Program-made: the position numbers and the translations under genes | From: Acidobacteriota bacterium | GTDB lineage: Bacteria > Acidobacteriota > Terriglobia > UBA7540 | Reading direction: 5' to 3' | Length of the DNA stretch: 27,818 bases | Assembly: GCA_021827245.1 (NCBI GenBank) | Contig: JAKAWN010000034.1 | Location: 1 to 27,818 of the forward strand | The notes under the pieces: generated by a model | Database searches by the model: none | Seen by the model: only the letters and a program-made list of their open reading frames with translations | What the model was told of the DNA's origin: nothing | Shown: positions 8,613 to 15,253 of the stretch, one piece after another | Position numbering within the stretch: the stretch's first letter is position 1 | Layout of the letters: every line of letters starts with the position of its first letter

Positions 8613-9389
8613 ATGGTTGTGGTCTTGCGTGCCTATCTCGACAGCAGCGGTGACCCGGATGGCAAGTACCTGACTCTGGCTGCCTTTGCCGGTCCTGACC
8701 ACATCTGGCAGGGGTTCGACGTTGAATGGGCGAAGATATTGAGCGGCCACACACCGCCGATGTCTTACCTTCACATGCGTGAGTTGGCCCACTTAAAGGA
8801 TGGATTCAGCGGGCCGGGTTGGAATAAGCAGACTGCTTTTGGGCTAGTTTTCAAATGCCTCATGTACATGCAGCACTTGGATAAGAAGAAGTTTAGGATG
8901 TTCTACTGCACCGTTGACATTGACGCTTGGCGCAAGTTGAACGCCGAAACCTACCAGCTTCCGGACCCTATTGAAATGTGCAACGAATTTTGCTCAGAGA
9001 AAGTCCTGGATTGGTACTTCGTAAAGCATCCCGGCCTCATCGGTCCGAACGCCGTTCACTATTTGTTTGACCGGAATGAGCCGTTCAGAGCACGTTTCGA
9101 GGCAAAATGGAAACAGGAGAAGCGGCGCCATTCAAGAGCCGATGAAATCGATCGCATGTGCAGGTGGGACTTGATCGGGGATGTAGAGTCGGCGGAAATG
9201 AAAAAGACTCCTGGCCTGCAAGCCGCTGACATCTTGGCCTGGTCTGTAAACAGAAAGAAAACAGCGAGCGGAGACGTTCCTGGTGCAGGCTTGTCAGAGA
9301 TTATGGGGAATATCATCCCTTCCCTTTACCAAATATGGGACGAGGCGGAAATGCGTAAGACTTATCGCCCTCTGATCTTCAAGCCGTAG
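8613..9389 (+). CDS. DUF3800 domain protein
   Basis: This 258-aa protein has the hallmark DUF3800 layout: an N-terminal strand AYLDSSGDPDGKYLTLAAFA (about residues 7-26) with D10 in a D-x-S-G-D motif, a central YLFDRNE with D153 and E156, and a C-terminal PGLQAADILAWSVNR with D206. These spaced acidic residues suggest an RNase H-like metal site. The family is often found on mobile elements and near defence genes, but its biochemical role is not established. GGAG lies five bases before the ATG. It follows the HNH-like gene closely and is followed by a 190-base gap with small hairpins. Two candidate nucleic-acid enzymes side by side on a mobile element make a defence or element-maintenance role plausible. 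Confidence 0.8.
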   Translation: MVVVLRAYLDSSGDPDGKYLTLAAFAGPDHIWQGFDVEWAKILSGHTPPMSYLHMRELAHLKDGFSGPGWNKQTAFGLVFKCLMYMQHLDKKKFRMFYCTVDIDAWRKLNAETYQLPDPIEMCNEFCSEKVLDWYFVKHPGLIGPNAVHYLFDRNEPFRARFEAKWKQEKRRHSRADEIDRMCRWDLIGDVESAEMKKTPGLQAADILAWSVNRKKTASGDVPGAGLSEIMGNIIPSLYQIWDEAEMRKTYRPLIFKP

Positions 9390-9489
9390 CTCCGGCTCGC
9401 TGACCGTTTCGCGACCATTCGTGGGCCGACGGCAAGGGAACTTACGGCGGCGTCCGCCTTCACCCATTGTGTTAGACTTTAGGCGATTT

Positions 9490-9525
9490 GGGCGCGAGCG
9501 CCCGCCGAGTTCCTCGTCGGATTTT
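9490..9525 (+). terminator. Weak terminator-like hairpins after DUF3800 gene
   Basis: GGGCG-CGAG-CGCCC (9490-9503) is followed by CGAG-TTC-CTCG (9506-9516) and then a short ATTTTG. The T-run is short, so termination is only suggested. The rest of 9390-9582 shows no gene. Confidence 0.25.
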
Positions 9526-9582
9526 GTAATACCGACCTGACGTACTATTCTCCGGCTTGAAGGCGCGCTCTGGGAGGGAAAC

Positions 9583-10323
9583 ATGTTCAACCTGAACGAA
9601 GGGATGCGTCGGCTTGGGATCGTGCTGGGCACTTTAGGATTCATCGCGGGAGGGATATTTGGGTACTTACAACTTCAGATTGTTTGGACTCGTCACACCG
9701 AATTTGAGCGGATCTGCTCTCTCGGAGTCATGCGTGAAGTCACCAAGGTTGTAAAGGATTACAGGGACGGATGGCGCGACGTGACGACCGTGCACGGTCC
9801 ATGGGACAAGTACGGCGGACCACCCCAGTCCCATGCAGCCCAAGCAAGGGAGAAATTTCCTAAGGGATTTATCCCAGACAGTGCGCAGTCCGCTTCAGCC
9901 CTCAAGGGCGCTCAACTTGGCTCCGCCGGGCGGCAGGTTCCTATTCCTGCTGGCGCGCAGATCGAGGAAAACACCCTAACTGCCGGGCCGCTCGTAGCTC
10001 GGCCCGCTGACATGAACGACGTGCTGACCGCTGCAGACGCTGCAGCTGACATTGAGGTTAGCGCGAGCGGCGTCGAAGGGATACAGAAGATAAACGCAGA
10101 CAAAACTGGTGTCATCACCTCAATTCAACTAACCACGGGCGAATGGGTGCATAGAGAGCCGCGAACTCTAAAGTCGCGTTTGGCCTTCGTTGGCCATCTG
10201 CTAATATTGTTGCTGTACCCGGCGTTTGGATTCTTGGTGCCATGGGGAACGATTCGGACTTTGGCGTGGGTCGCAGCCGGTTTCTCTGGCCCGCCGACAA
10301 CTCCTTCAAGTCCCCGCAGTTAA
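9583..10323 (+). CDS. Uncharacterised membrane protein with two terminal transmembrane segments
   Basis: I recognise no family. The 246-aa protein has a first membrane segment near residues 10-31 (GIVLGTLGFIAGGIFGYLQL) and a second near 204-230 (VGHLLILLLYPAFGFLVPWG). Between them lies a polar domain of about 170 residues, rich in alanine and glycine, with KGFIPDSAQSASALKG and GVITSIQLTTGEWVHREP. The first segment has few positive charges before it, so orientation is unclear. GGGAGGG lies just before the ATG, a strong RBS. It begins a run of three unknown cargo genes. The middle part resembles nothing I can name; a sensor or envelope-anchored accessory role would be speculation. Confidence 0.7.
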   Translation: MFNLNEGMRRLGIVLGTLGFIAGGIFGYLQLQIVWTRHTEFERICSLGVMREVTKVVKDYRDGWRDVTTVHGPWDKYGGPPQSHAAQAREKFPKGFIPDSAQSASALKGAQLGSAGRQVPIPAGAQIEENTLTAGPLVARPADMNDVLTAADAAADIEVSASGVEGIQKINADKTGVITSIQLTTGEWVHREPRTLKSRLAFVGHLLILLLYPAFGFLVPWGTIRTLAWVAAGFSGPPTTPSSPRS

Positions 10324-10455
10324 TATTCTCTGCGCCAGCTTGGTGTACACTGACGGATACCGGACGGTCCAAAATGCAGTCTCGCGTTCAATTTAGGGCT
10401 GTGCTGGAGCCGGTACTTTGGCGAGGGAATAACACTGTTCGGCAGGAGACGCAAC

Positions 10456-11136
10456 ATGACCCCAGAATTGCAGGCCCTTACTCAACGGCTGGAAGATGTC
10501 GAAAGGCAAGTTGCTCACCTTGAGGCACTGGCGGTTGAACACTCTGACACTGACCGGACTGAAGCGGCGAGGACCATCAACGCCCAAACGTTCATTGTTT
10601 CGGACAAGCGCGGAGTGCGCAGAGCCGAATTAAGCATGTCGATTCCGGCAGGCGAGACGGAAGAGCAACCATGGCTCGGTCTTTTCGATGCCGATGGGAA
10701 CGTGCGGGCGTGTTTAGGTGTCCACGACGGGCAGCCGTGGCTGGAATTCTACGACGCAAATCAAAGTTCACCTTTGCAAATAAGGATAGATGAGCACGGA
10801 CCGCACATAGCCTTGTACTATGGGAACAGGGAGCCTGCTGTCGTTATCAAGCTGTTGGAGGGCGGCCCAGGAATGATCCTCACTGGTCCCAACGGGCAGG
10901 AGAGTGTGAACCTGTCGGTGTGGCGGGACGGCCCGCATGTCACGCTTACCGGCGCGATCGGGAAGGGGGAATTGAGCTTGCAGGTAGCTCCCTCCGGCAC
11001 TAAGGAATTGTTCATGGGCAAGCTCGGCAGCGAGGGTCAGCCCACGCTCGGGCCGAGCTTGAAGCTCGAGGTGACGGACGACGGGCCGTGTCTAAGATTC
11101 GGCAAGGACAACAAGGTGTTCTGGTCCGCGCCATGA
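10456..11136 (+). CDS. Uncharacterised coiled-coil plus beta-repeat protein
   Basis: This 226-aa protein begins with a heptad-like coiled coil (ELQALTQRLEDVERQVAHLE, residues 4-23) and continues as repeated short beta units built around phrases such as PWLGLFDADGNVRACLGV and PWLEFYDANQSSPLQIRIDE, each a strand, a turn with D-x-x-G/N, and another strand. Four to six such units are visible. Proteins of this look occur in soil bacteria, but I know of no assigned function. There is no signal peptide or membrane segment, so it is probably cytoplasmic and oligomeric through the coiled coil. AGGAG sits seven bases upstream of the ATG. Its neighbours on both sides are predicted membrane proteins, so it might be a soluble partner of one of them (inference). 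Confidence 0.7.
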   Translation: MTPELQALTQRLEDVERQVAHLEALAVEHSDTDRTEAARTINAQTFIVSDKRGVRRAELSMSIPAGETEEQPWLGLFDADGNVRACLGVHDGQPWLEFYDANQSSPLQIRIDEHGPHIALYYGNREPAVVIKLLEGGPGMILTGPNGQESVNLSVWRDGPHVTLTGAIGKGELSLQVAPSGTKELFMGKLGSEGQPTLGPSLKLEVTDDGPCLRFGKDNKVFWSAP

Positions 11137-11209
11137 TCTCGCATCCACCCCGGAGCAGCAAGACCTCCAGGGAAACAGCAGCCGGCCACCTTCAGGGGGT
11201 AGCAAACCA

Positions 11210-11716
11210 GTGGGATTTTGGATGGAGTTTTGGTCAGGCTTCCTCGCGAACATAGCCGCCGCCGCGCTGGTGGTCATCCTGTACATTGTTGTGCAGTGGT
11301 TCTTGGGGGCAACGGACATAAAGATCGGCTACGGCTGGCGATTTGACGAAGCCTCTGGCAATCCTACGAACTTCCGACCAAGTTTCGATATACGGAACCG
11401 CTCCCGCTCGAAAACCTACTTTCTGGCAAATATCGCTTATTTCAAAGACAGCAAGCCAGTCGCACCCTTCGACAACAAGTCTGTATGGGGAACGGAGCTC
11501 AAGCCGGGCACGATCATGCCTCTGGAGGCTGCCCCAGTTCCAGGGATCGCCTCGCTAGACGAATGCCTCGATATCGAGGTTCATCTTCGCCTGCAAAACG
11601 GGCGCACGTTCTGGTTGAAGGGGAAAGGCCCTGGTCAGCTTCGCGCGGGAATGGTTCAGCGATTCGCCTTTTGGCTCAGGGACAGATTCGAGAAGGCGGC
11701 GGTCCCTTTGGAATAG
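11210..11716 (+). CDS. Uncharacterised single-pass membrane protein
   Basis: This 168-aa protein has one N-terminal membrane helix (about residues 10-31, FLANIAAAALVVILYIVVQW) followed by a soluble domain that looks beta-rich (IKIGYGWRFDEASG, FRPSFDIRNRSRSKTYFLAN) and has a C-terminal charged helix. The FDIRNRSRSKTYFLAN phrase recalls beta-sandwich domains that describe a conserved NRS element, but I cannot name a family. The GTG start at 11210 is preceded by AGGGGGT at nine bases; an in-frame ATG at 11222 is the alternative and is too far from that RBS. It follows the coiled-coil/beta-repeat gene by 73 bases. Confidence 0.65.
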   Translation: MGFWMEFWSGFLANIAAAALVVILYIVVQWFLGATDIKIGYGWRFDEASGNPTNFRPSFDIRNRSRSKTYFLANIAYFKDSKPVAPFDNKSVWGTELKPGTIMPLEAAPVPGIASLDECLDIEVHLRLQNGRTFWLKGKGPGQLRAGMVQRFAFWLRDRFEKAAVPLE

Positions 11717-11827
11717 ACGCGCGGAAGCGGCGCGCGTCGGCAAGTAAGCGCGAAGAGGGTCGGGGACTGAGAGTTCCACTACATCCTCACCTGAAAGGGG
11801 CGATGCCTGCCGACATAGAAATTGGCG

Positions 11828-12685
11828 ATGGAAAACAAAACGATCCTCACATTCGACACATCTGCGATCAATCGCTTGACTGATGACGCCGGGCATGAAG
11901 CGCTGTTGCAGGGCCTCAAGGCGGGTTTCTACCAACGCCTTACGTTTACCAGCATTAGCGAGGTCGCGCAGAATTCAGGCGCGGAGCGGAGGGAGCGTCT
12001 ATTCGGGGTTTGCAAGCAGCTTCTTACGTCAGGCGACTGCCTTTTGCCCGTTGGTGAACTTCTGCAGAAGCTGGTCCGGGCCTTCGATACGGACACGGCG
12101 ACCTTTGAATGGTGCAAGGTCGATGTCAGGCTTGACGAGGCTGTAGAGGCAGCGGTCCGCAGCGCAGCCATCAGTGATGACCTATCCGAGGCGGCTCGGG
12201 AGGAAGCACGACCCATGAAGCAACTGTTCGAAAGCATGCTTCGCGACACAAAGCCAGCTTTCGATAAGGTGCTTGCGGTGAATCCGTCCGCCCGGCCTGA
12301 GCGCGTTGGGGAATTGATTGGCGGGCTCCAGCGCGGGGGCCAATACTGGAAGATGGCACGAAGCCTGTATGATCGCCTCGCCGGGCACTCCGCCGACGAG
12401 GAAATGGTCCGCAAGTTTTGGGACAGCACTCCCCCCTTCCGCTGCCTTCTGGGCGCCCTTTGCGCGGCCCTTTATGACAAGAACGTCCGTCTGCCGAATG
12501 CGCCAGGGTCTCTCAAGCCGGGCTGGGCCGACACGTTTATGGCGGTTTATCTCCCCTACTGCGATCAATTTGTTACAGCTGACGACCGGCAGTTGGCCTG
12601 CTACCGGCACGTCGCCCAGCTTTATGTTCCTGGCCTCAGCGTCCGCTCGTGGTGCGATTTTCGCGGCACCCTCTGTGTCAGTTAA
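11828..12685 (+). CDS. Large PIN-like domain protein
   Basis: The N-terminus TILTFDTSAINRLTDD has the first PIN strand with an acidic residue followed by T/S-x-I-N. The C-terminal part has DTFMAVYLPYCDQFVTADDRQLA, which matches the last PIN motifs (an acidic residue before a helix, then F/I-V-T-x-D-x-x-L). Between them lies a long helical insert (about residues 60-220), so the 285-aa protein is about twice the size of a VapC toxin. PIN domains are metal-dependent ribonucleases. No antitoxin-like gene adjoins it, so a stand-alone role, for example RNA targeting in element maintenance or defence, is possible. The ATG at 11828 is chosen over TTG at 11822; no clear RBS is seen for either. Confidence 0.65.
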   Translation: MENKTILTFDTSAINRLTDDAGHEALLQGLKAGFYQRLTFTSISEVAQNSGAERRERLFGVCKQLLTSGDCLLPVGELLQKLVRAFDTDTATFEWCKVDVRLDEAVEAAVRSAAISDDLSEAAREEARPMKQLFESMLRDTKPAFDKVLAVNPSARPERVGELIGGLQRGGQYWKMARSLYDRLAGHSADEEMVRKFWDSTPPFRCLLGALCAALYDKNVRLPNAPGSLKPGWADTFMAVYLPYCDQFVTADDRQLACYRHVAQLYVPGLSVRSWCDFRGTLCVS

Positions 12686-12774
12686 GCGAAAGCGCGCAGC
12701 CCAACGGAGCCTGCGCACTCGGCCCCGAGAGGATATCGCTCAGACGGCCCGACGAAAGCATGGAGGTTGAAAAG

Positions 12775-12981
12775 ATGGCATACAAACAGCGGGCCGCTCC
12801 GCAGCCCCCGTTCCAGAAGGAAGACGGCAGGTGGACGTTTTATGATTATCCAGGCGGCATTCAGACGGAGGCCGGATACTATTCTACGGAGAGTGAAGCG
12901 AAAGAAGCGTACAACAAAGTTTACAGAATATGGTTTGCGAATAAGGGTTGTGACGGCCCCGTCAACGCCGTAATCCGTTGA
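12775..12981 (+). CDS. Small hypothetical protein (68 aa)
   Basis: GGAGG at 12762-12766 is placed eight bases before the ATG at 12775, which is why this start is preferred over the one at 12760. The protein is compact and aromatic, with GRWTFYDYPGGIQTEAGYYS followed by SEAKEAYNKVYRIWFANKG, resembling small DUF-type proteins with a short beta sheet and one helix. I recognise no family. It stands alone between the PIN-like gene and an ArdC-like tail fragment. The strong RBS and low tendency for random residues make it likely real. Confidence 0.55.
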   Translation: MAYKQRAAPQPPFQKEDGRWTFYDYPGGIQTEAGYYSTESEAKEAYNKVYRIWFANKGCDGPVNAVIR

Positions 12982-12992
12982 AGTCGGCGTAG

Positions 12993-13202
12993 CGCGCTTG
13001 GAATCGCGCGAACCGTGGCAGCCCGCATAGCACTCGTGCCGTGGCGCTGCTTTGCTGTGAATCGCTCGGCATGGCGGGAGCGGATTTCAGCCGTGGATAC
13101 ATCCAGCACTGGAATCAAGGCCAGGGCATCAGTGAACGCTCCGCGCAGCGAATCTTCCGCGCCGCCGACCTGATTCTTCGCGCAGGCTATGCACAGGTAT
13201 AA
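12993..13202 (+). pseudogene. C-terminal fragment of ArdC-like/zincin domain protein
   Basis: An open frame after a TAG at 12990 reads RAVALLCCESLGMAGADFSR, then GYIQHWNQGQGISERSAQRI and FRAADLILRAG, ending at TAA 13200-13202. The pattern of a hydrophobic helix with a small-residue kink, a D-x-S-x-x-Y-I-x-x-W element and a final I-x-x-A-A-x-x-I-L helix is typical of the tail of ArdC-type antirestriction or zincin-like proteins found on plasmids and ICEs. The catalytic HExxH part is not present upstream. It is a remnant, probably left by recombination of cargo. Confidence 0.5.
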
Positions 13203-13221
13203 GACAGTCCCACAAAACGCC

Positions 13222-13248
13222 GGCTGGCCAACCTCCGGTTGGCCAGCC
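13222..13248. repeat. Perfect 11-bp stem-loop
   Basis: GGCTGGCCAAC (13222-13232) and GTTGGCCAGCC (13238-13248) pair perfectly around CTCCG. There is no T-run, so it is not a standard terminator on either strand; a bidirectional weak terminator or protein-binding site is possible. The surrounding 13203-13409 shows no gene. Confidence 0.4.
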
Positions 13249-13409
13249 GCTACTTCCGGCACCGCATTCGGAGGGTGGCGGTCATTCTGTTCATGGTATT
13301 AGAGAGCCGATCTTTTTCGCATATCCTTGCGCGGCCTAGCGGGGAACTATCAACCCCCTCGTGGTATCATGTTTTGGAAGACGCCCAAAGGGGCAGATCG
13401 GATGTAGCG

Positions 13410-13622
13410 ATGACGATCACTTTCAAACCCGAGCAGGAACGGATTATCCTGGCGGAAATTGAAGGCGGTCACTTCCGCAGCCCCGATGAAGTGCTCGACT
13501 GCGCACTAGCCGCGTTGAAGGAGAAAAAGCACGATCATCAGAGCGCGAGAACCCGTAAGAACCTGGCGCAATTCCTGATGGAGTCTCCGCTGGCAGGCGC
13601 GGAGCTGGACCTTGAGCGATAA
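13410..13622 (+). CDS. Orphan ParD-like RHH antitoxin
   Basis: This 70-aa protein begins MTITFKPEQERIILAEIEGG and contains RSPDEVLDCALAALKEK, the strand-helix-helix pattern of ParD/RHH antitoxins. The tail SPLAGAELDLER resembles the linker end of antitoxins that pair with a toxin gene directly downstream, but no such toxin follows: the next gene starts 62 bases later and is a PIN toxin that has its own antitoxin. It may be a lone survivor of a broken pair, or act with that PIN toxin. The ATG follows GGATGTAGCG, a poor RBS. Confidence 0.7.
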   Translation: MTITFKPEQERIILAEIEGGHFRSPDEVLDCALAALKEKKHDHQSARTRKNLAQFLMESPLAGAELDLER

Positions 13623-13684
13623 AATGGCTATGCCCGGCCAGGTTAAGCTCAACAGGTGGACTCACGGTTGGCGGACTGCGAAAA

Positions 13685-14104
13685 GTGATTGAGGTCGTAC
13701 TCGATACCAATATCTTGGTAGCCGCCCTCCGGTCGAGCCTCGGGTCTTCGTACCGGTTGCTCGAAACGCTTGAGCAGGAGCGGTGGCGGCCTGTTATTTC
13801 ACCGGCTCTCGCGTTCGAATACGAGGCAGTTCTGAAACGATCACTTCCGGAAACTGGCTTGACGTTGCAAGATATTGACGATTTTCTTGAATTTCTTTAC
13901 AGCCGGTCCAATCTGGTGCAGATTTACTTCCGATGGCGGCCAGTATTGCCAGACCCGGATGATGATCGTATTCTGGAATTAGCGGTGCGAACGCAGGCTG
14001 CAATTGTCACGTTCAATATCAGGCATTTTGCGGAAGCTGCGCAGTTCGGTATTCGAGTGATCAGCCCCAAGGAGGTGCTGGCGCTCGTGGGAGGTCACCA
14101 ATGA
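13685..14104 (+). CDS. PIN-domain toxin (VapC-like, COG1569 type)
   Basis: This 139-aa protein has the full PIN pattern: IEVVLDTNILVAALRS (first acid D7), VISPALAFEYEAVL with a central glutamate, and LPDPDDDRILELAVRTQAAI followed by FNIRHFAEAAQFGI. The motif order and length match the TIGR00305/COG1569 putative toxin family. Such toxins are ribonucleases kept silent by a partner. The GTG start at 13685 has no strong RBS but begins the first strand. The stop overlaps the next ATG as ATGA, so the toxin comes before its antitoxin, the reverse of classic vapBC, which is normal for this family. Confidence 0.85.
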   Translation: MIEVVLDTNILVAALRSSLGSSYRLLETLEQERWRPVISPALAFEYEAVLKRSLPETGLTLQDIDDFLEFLYSRSNLVQIYFRWRPVLPDPDDDRILELAVRTQAAIVTFNIRHFAEAAQFGIRVISPKEVLALVGGHQ

Positions 14105-14325
14105 ACCTAACCATCAAGATCCCGGAACAGTTGTACGAGAGCGCGAAGCAGATTGCAGCCGCAGAAAACATTTCTGTGGAGGAGTTGTTCGCCTCGGCAT
14201 TTGAAGAGCGCATTCTTGAATTCGAGCGGCTAAAAGAAAGGGCCGCGCGAGGCAGCTATGAGAAATTTCGACGTGTGATGGCGAAAATTCCCCCTGCTGA
14301 GCTGCCCCCACCCGACCGGCTGTAA
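14101..14325 (+). CDS. Antitoxin partner of the PIN toxin
   Basis: This 74-aa protein starts MNLTIKIPEQLYESAKQIAA and has SVEELFASAFEERILEFERL, a ribbon-helix-helix-like N-terminus and an acidic helical tail that would wrap the toxin. Its ATG overlaps the toxin stop by four bases, so the two are translationally coupled. This type of pair helps keep mobile elements in their host and lies next to the right end of the element, where a maintenance module is often found. Confidence 0.8.
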   Translation: MNLTIKIPEQLYESAKQIAAAENISVEELFASAFEERILEFERLKERAARGSYEKFRRVMAKIPPAELPPPDRL

Positions 14326-14347
14326 CGAGTCGAGCCCATTTCAGAAC

Positions 14348-14366
14348 AGAGTCCAAAAAGAGTCCA
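14348..14366. repeat. Direct repeat AGAGTCCA next to att site
   Basis: AGAGTCCA occurs at 14348-14355 and again at 14359-14366 with an 11-base period, about one helical turn. Direct repeats of this size just inside an att core are typical integrase arm-binding sites; that role is inferred. Confidence 0.45.
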
Positions 14367-14427
14367 TTAACGGACGGCTGAAATTGGTTCGCGTAGAATC
14401 AATAGCTTGGGATCGTCAGCATTCAAC

Positions 14428-14464
14428 ACCGTAGACGCTAAATTTTGTATTTTCAATCTACGGT
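14428..14464. repeat. 8-bp inverted repeat flanking the att core
   Basis: ACCGTAGA (14428-14435) and TCTACGGT (14457-14464) pair perfectly around an AT-rich 21-base spacer, ending five bases before the tRNA homology begins. It may be a terminator-like or accessory protein site in the element's right end. Confidence 0.4.
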
Positions 14465-14468
14465 CGAT

Positions 14469-14513
14469 TTCCCAAGCTGGACGTCGCGGGTTCGATCCCC
14501 GTCCCCCGCTCCA
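14469..14513 (+). other. Attachment site: 3' half of tRNA-Gly(CCC)
   Basis: The sequence runs from an anticodon loop TTCCCAA (anticodon CCC at 14471-14473), stem GCTGG, variable region, T-arm GCGGG-TTCGATC-CCCGT, acceptor strand CCCCCGC, discriminator T and CCA. U73 and this end match bacterial tRNA-Gly. The five bases before the loop (TCGAT) do not pair with GCTGG and no GCGGGGG acceptor strand lies upstream, so only the 3' half is present. This is the copy displaced by integration and defines the right boundary of the element, with the crossover near 14469. Confidence 0.85.
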
Positions 14514-14577
14514 TCTTTTCAATAACTTAGTCAGAATCTTCCGGATCGCCGAGTACAAATTCGTGCAACCTCCTGCC

Positions 14578-14709
14578 TCACACGTTCAGAAGCAGCTCGG
14601 CAACACGGTGAACAGCCTCACGCTTGGCCGCAGATACAGCCTGCGTGTAGATGTTCATAATCATCTGGATGTCGGCATGCCGCAGGAGTTCCTCTGCTGG
14701 ATTGAATCA
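14578..14709 (-). pseudogene. C-terminal remnant of a second tyrosine integrase
   Basis: The reverse strand between two in-frame TGA codons reads NPAEELLRHADIQMIMNIYT, then QAVSAAKREAVHRVAELLL. The LRHADIQ-x-x-MNIY pattern is the last catalytic box of phage-type integrases, including the nucleophile tyrosine of MNIYTQA. The catalytic arginine boxes are absent, so it is inactive. It lies 65 bases right of the att site and ends toward it, as an integrase of an older element in the same tRNA would. Confidence 0.75.
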
Positions 14710-14830
14710 ACATTGTTGCCAGGAACTCTTCATCTGAGTGTTTTGGCTTTGGTGTCGCAACGGCCAAGGTGACTCCTGGCATGCGGCCAGAAACAGCACT
14801 CGGTCCTACGGGCAGAAGCTAGGGCCCTAC

Positions 14831-15253
14831 TCAAGCCATGGAGCCAGCAACTGCCGGTGCAAGTCCGCCGCACTCTTCGGAGATCGAAGCCGACAGGTCC
14901 TCGGTAAGAGGCAATGTTCTCTGTTTCCTGCCTGTTCTCCGCGCCCGGGCAGCCCTTGCCTCAAGCCGCTTAACCAGCCTGTTCGATTCGCCAGTCTCTG
15001 AGGCGGGACTCACCATAAATTCCTTGGCAAAGCCAGGACCGGCTACGAACTTGCCAACCAACGACCGAAGGACATCAAGGGACCGCTTCTCAGGAGGAGC
15101 TTCGTGCCAAAGCTTTCCTACCGTCGAGCCGAGTTTCTTGAAATGCTTGGCCAGCATCTCCATGGTCTGCGTGTTTCGTTCTTCCGCTGTCAGGGGCGTG
15201 AACTCAGACGCTTCAGACCGTTTAGATTTCAATTCCGGATGACGGGCCAGCAC
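14831..15253 (-). CDS. Doubtful hypothetical protein
   Basis: The 140-aa reading frame has protein-like composition (ERNTQTMEMLAKHFKKLGST, VLRSLVGKFVAGPGFAKEF) and a basic Arg/Lys-rich tail, but I recognise no family and no RBS. The frame remains open upstream of the ATG for about 45 bases (DAYKWLDDV), so the true gene may be longer and broken. The opposite strand carries an ORF of similar length that looks less protein-like. It probably belongs to the decayed older element that carried the neighbouring integrase remnant. Confidence 0.35.
   Translation of the reverse strand: MLARHPELKSKRSEASEFTPLTAEERNTQTMEMLAKHFKKLGSTVGKLWHEAPPEKRSLDVLRSLVGKFVAGPGFAKEFMVSPASETGESNRLVKRLEARAARARRTGRKQRTLPLTEDLSASISEECGGLAPAVAGSMA

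Larger units (their letters stand above)
1..14513. mobile_element. Integrative mobilizable element (IME), left end outside window
   Basis: The region carries, in order, integrase, excisionase-type HTH, an unknown regulator-like gene, an oriT candidate, a MobC-like protein, a coupling ATPase, a MobF relaxase, cargo genes and a tRNA-Gly 3' half. Integrase next to one end and a displaced tRNA 3' half at the other is the standard layout of tRNA-targeting elements. The relaxase and coupling protein are present but no VirB/Trb-type secretion genes are seen, so I infer a mobilizable rather than self-transmissible element. A complete tRNA-Gly(CCC) is predicted just left of base 1. The right end is well supported; the left end is not visible, and secretion genes could in principle lie left of the integrase, although that would be unusual. 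Confidence 0.8.

Noticed and set aside
13624..13690. Short frame after the orphan antitoxin as a remaining toxin start
   Set aside because: Only about 20 codons with no ParE or VapC similarity.
14430..14513. Complete tRNA-Gly gene
   Set aside because: No GCGGGGG acceptor strand or D-arm is found upstream and the anticodon stem lacks its 5' partner; only the 3' half is present.
14367..14558. Minus-strand 63-codon frame containing GGRGSNPRRPAWE
   Set aside because: This phrase is the well-known spurious translation of the antisense strand of a tRNA T-arm/acceptor; it overlaps the tRNA-Gly 3' half and is not a gene.
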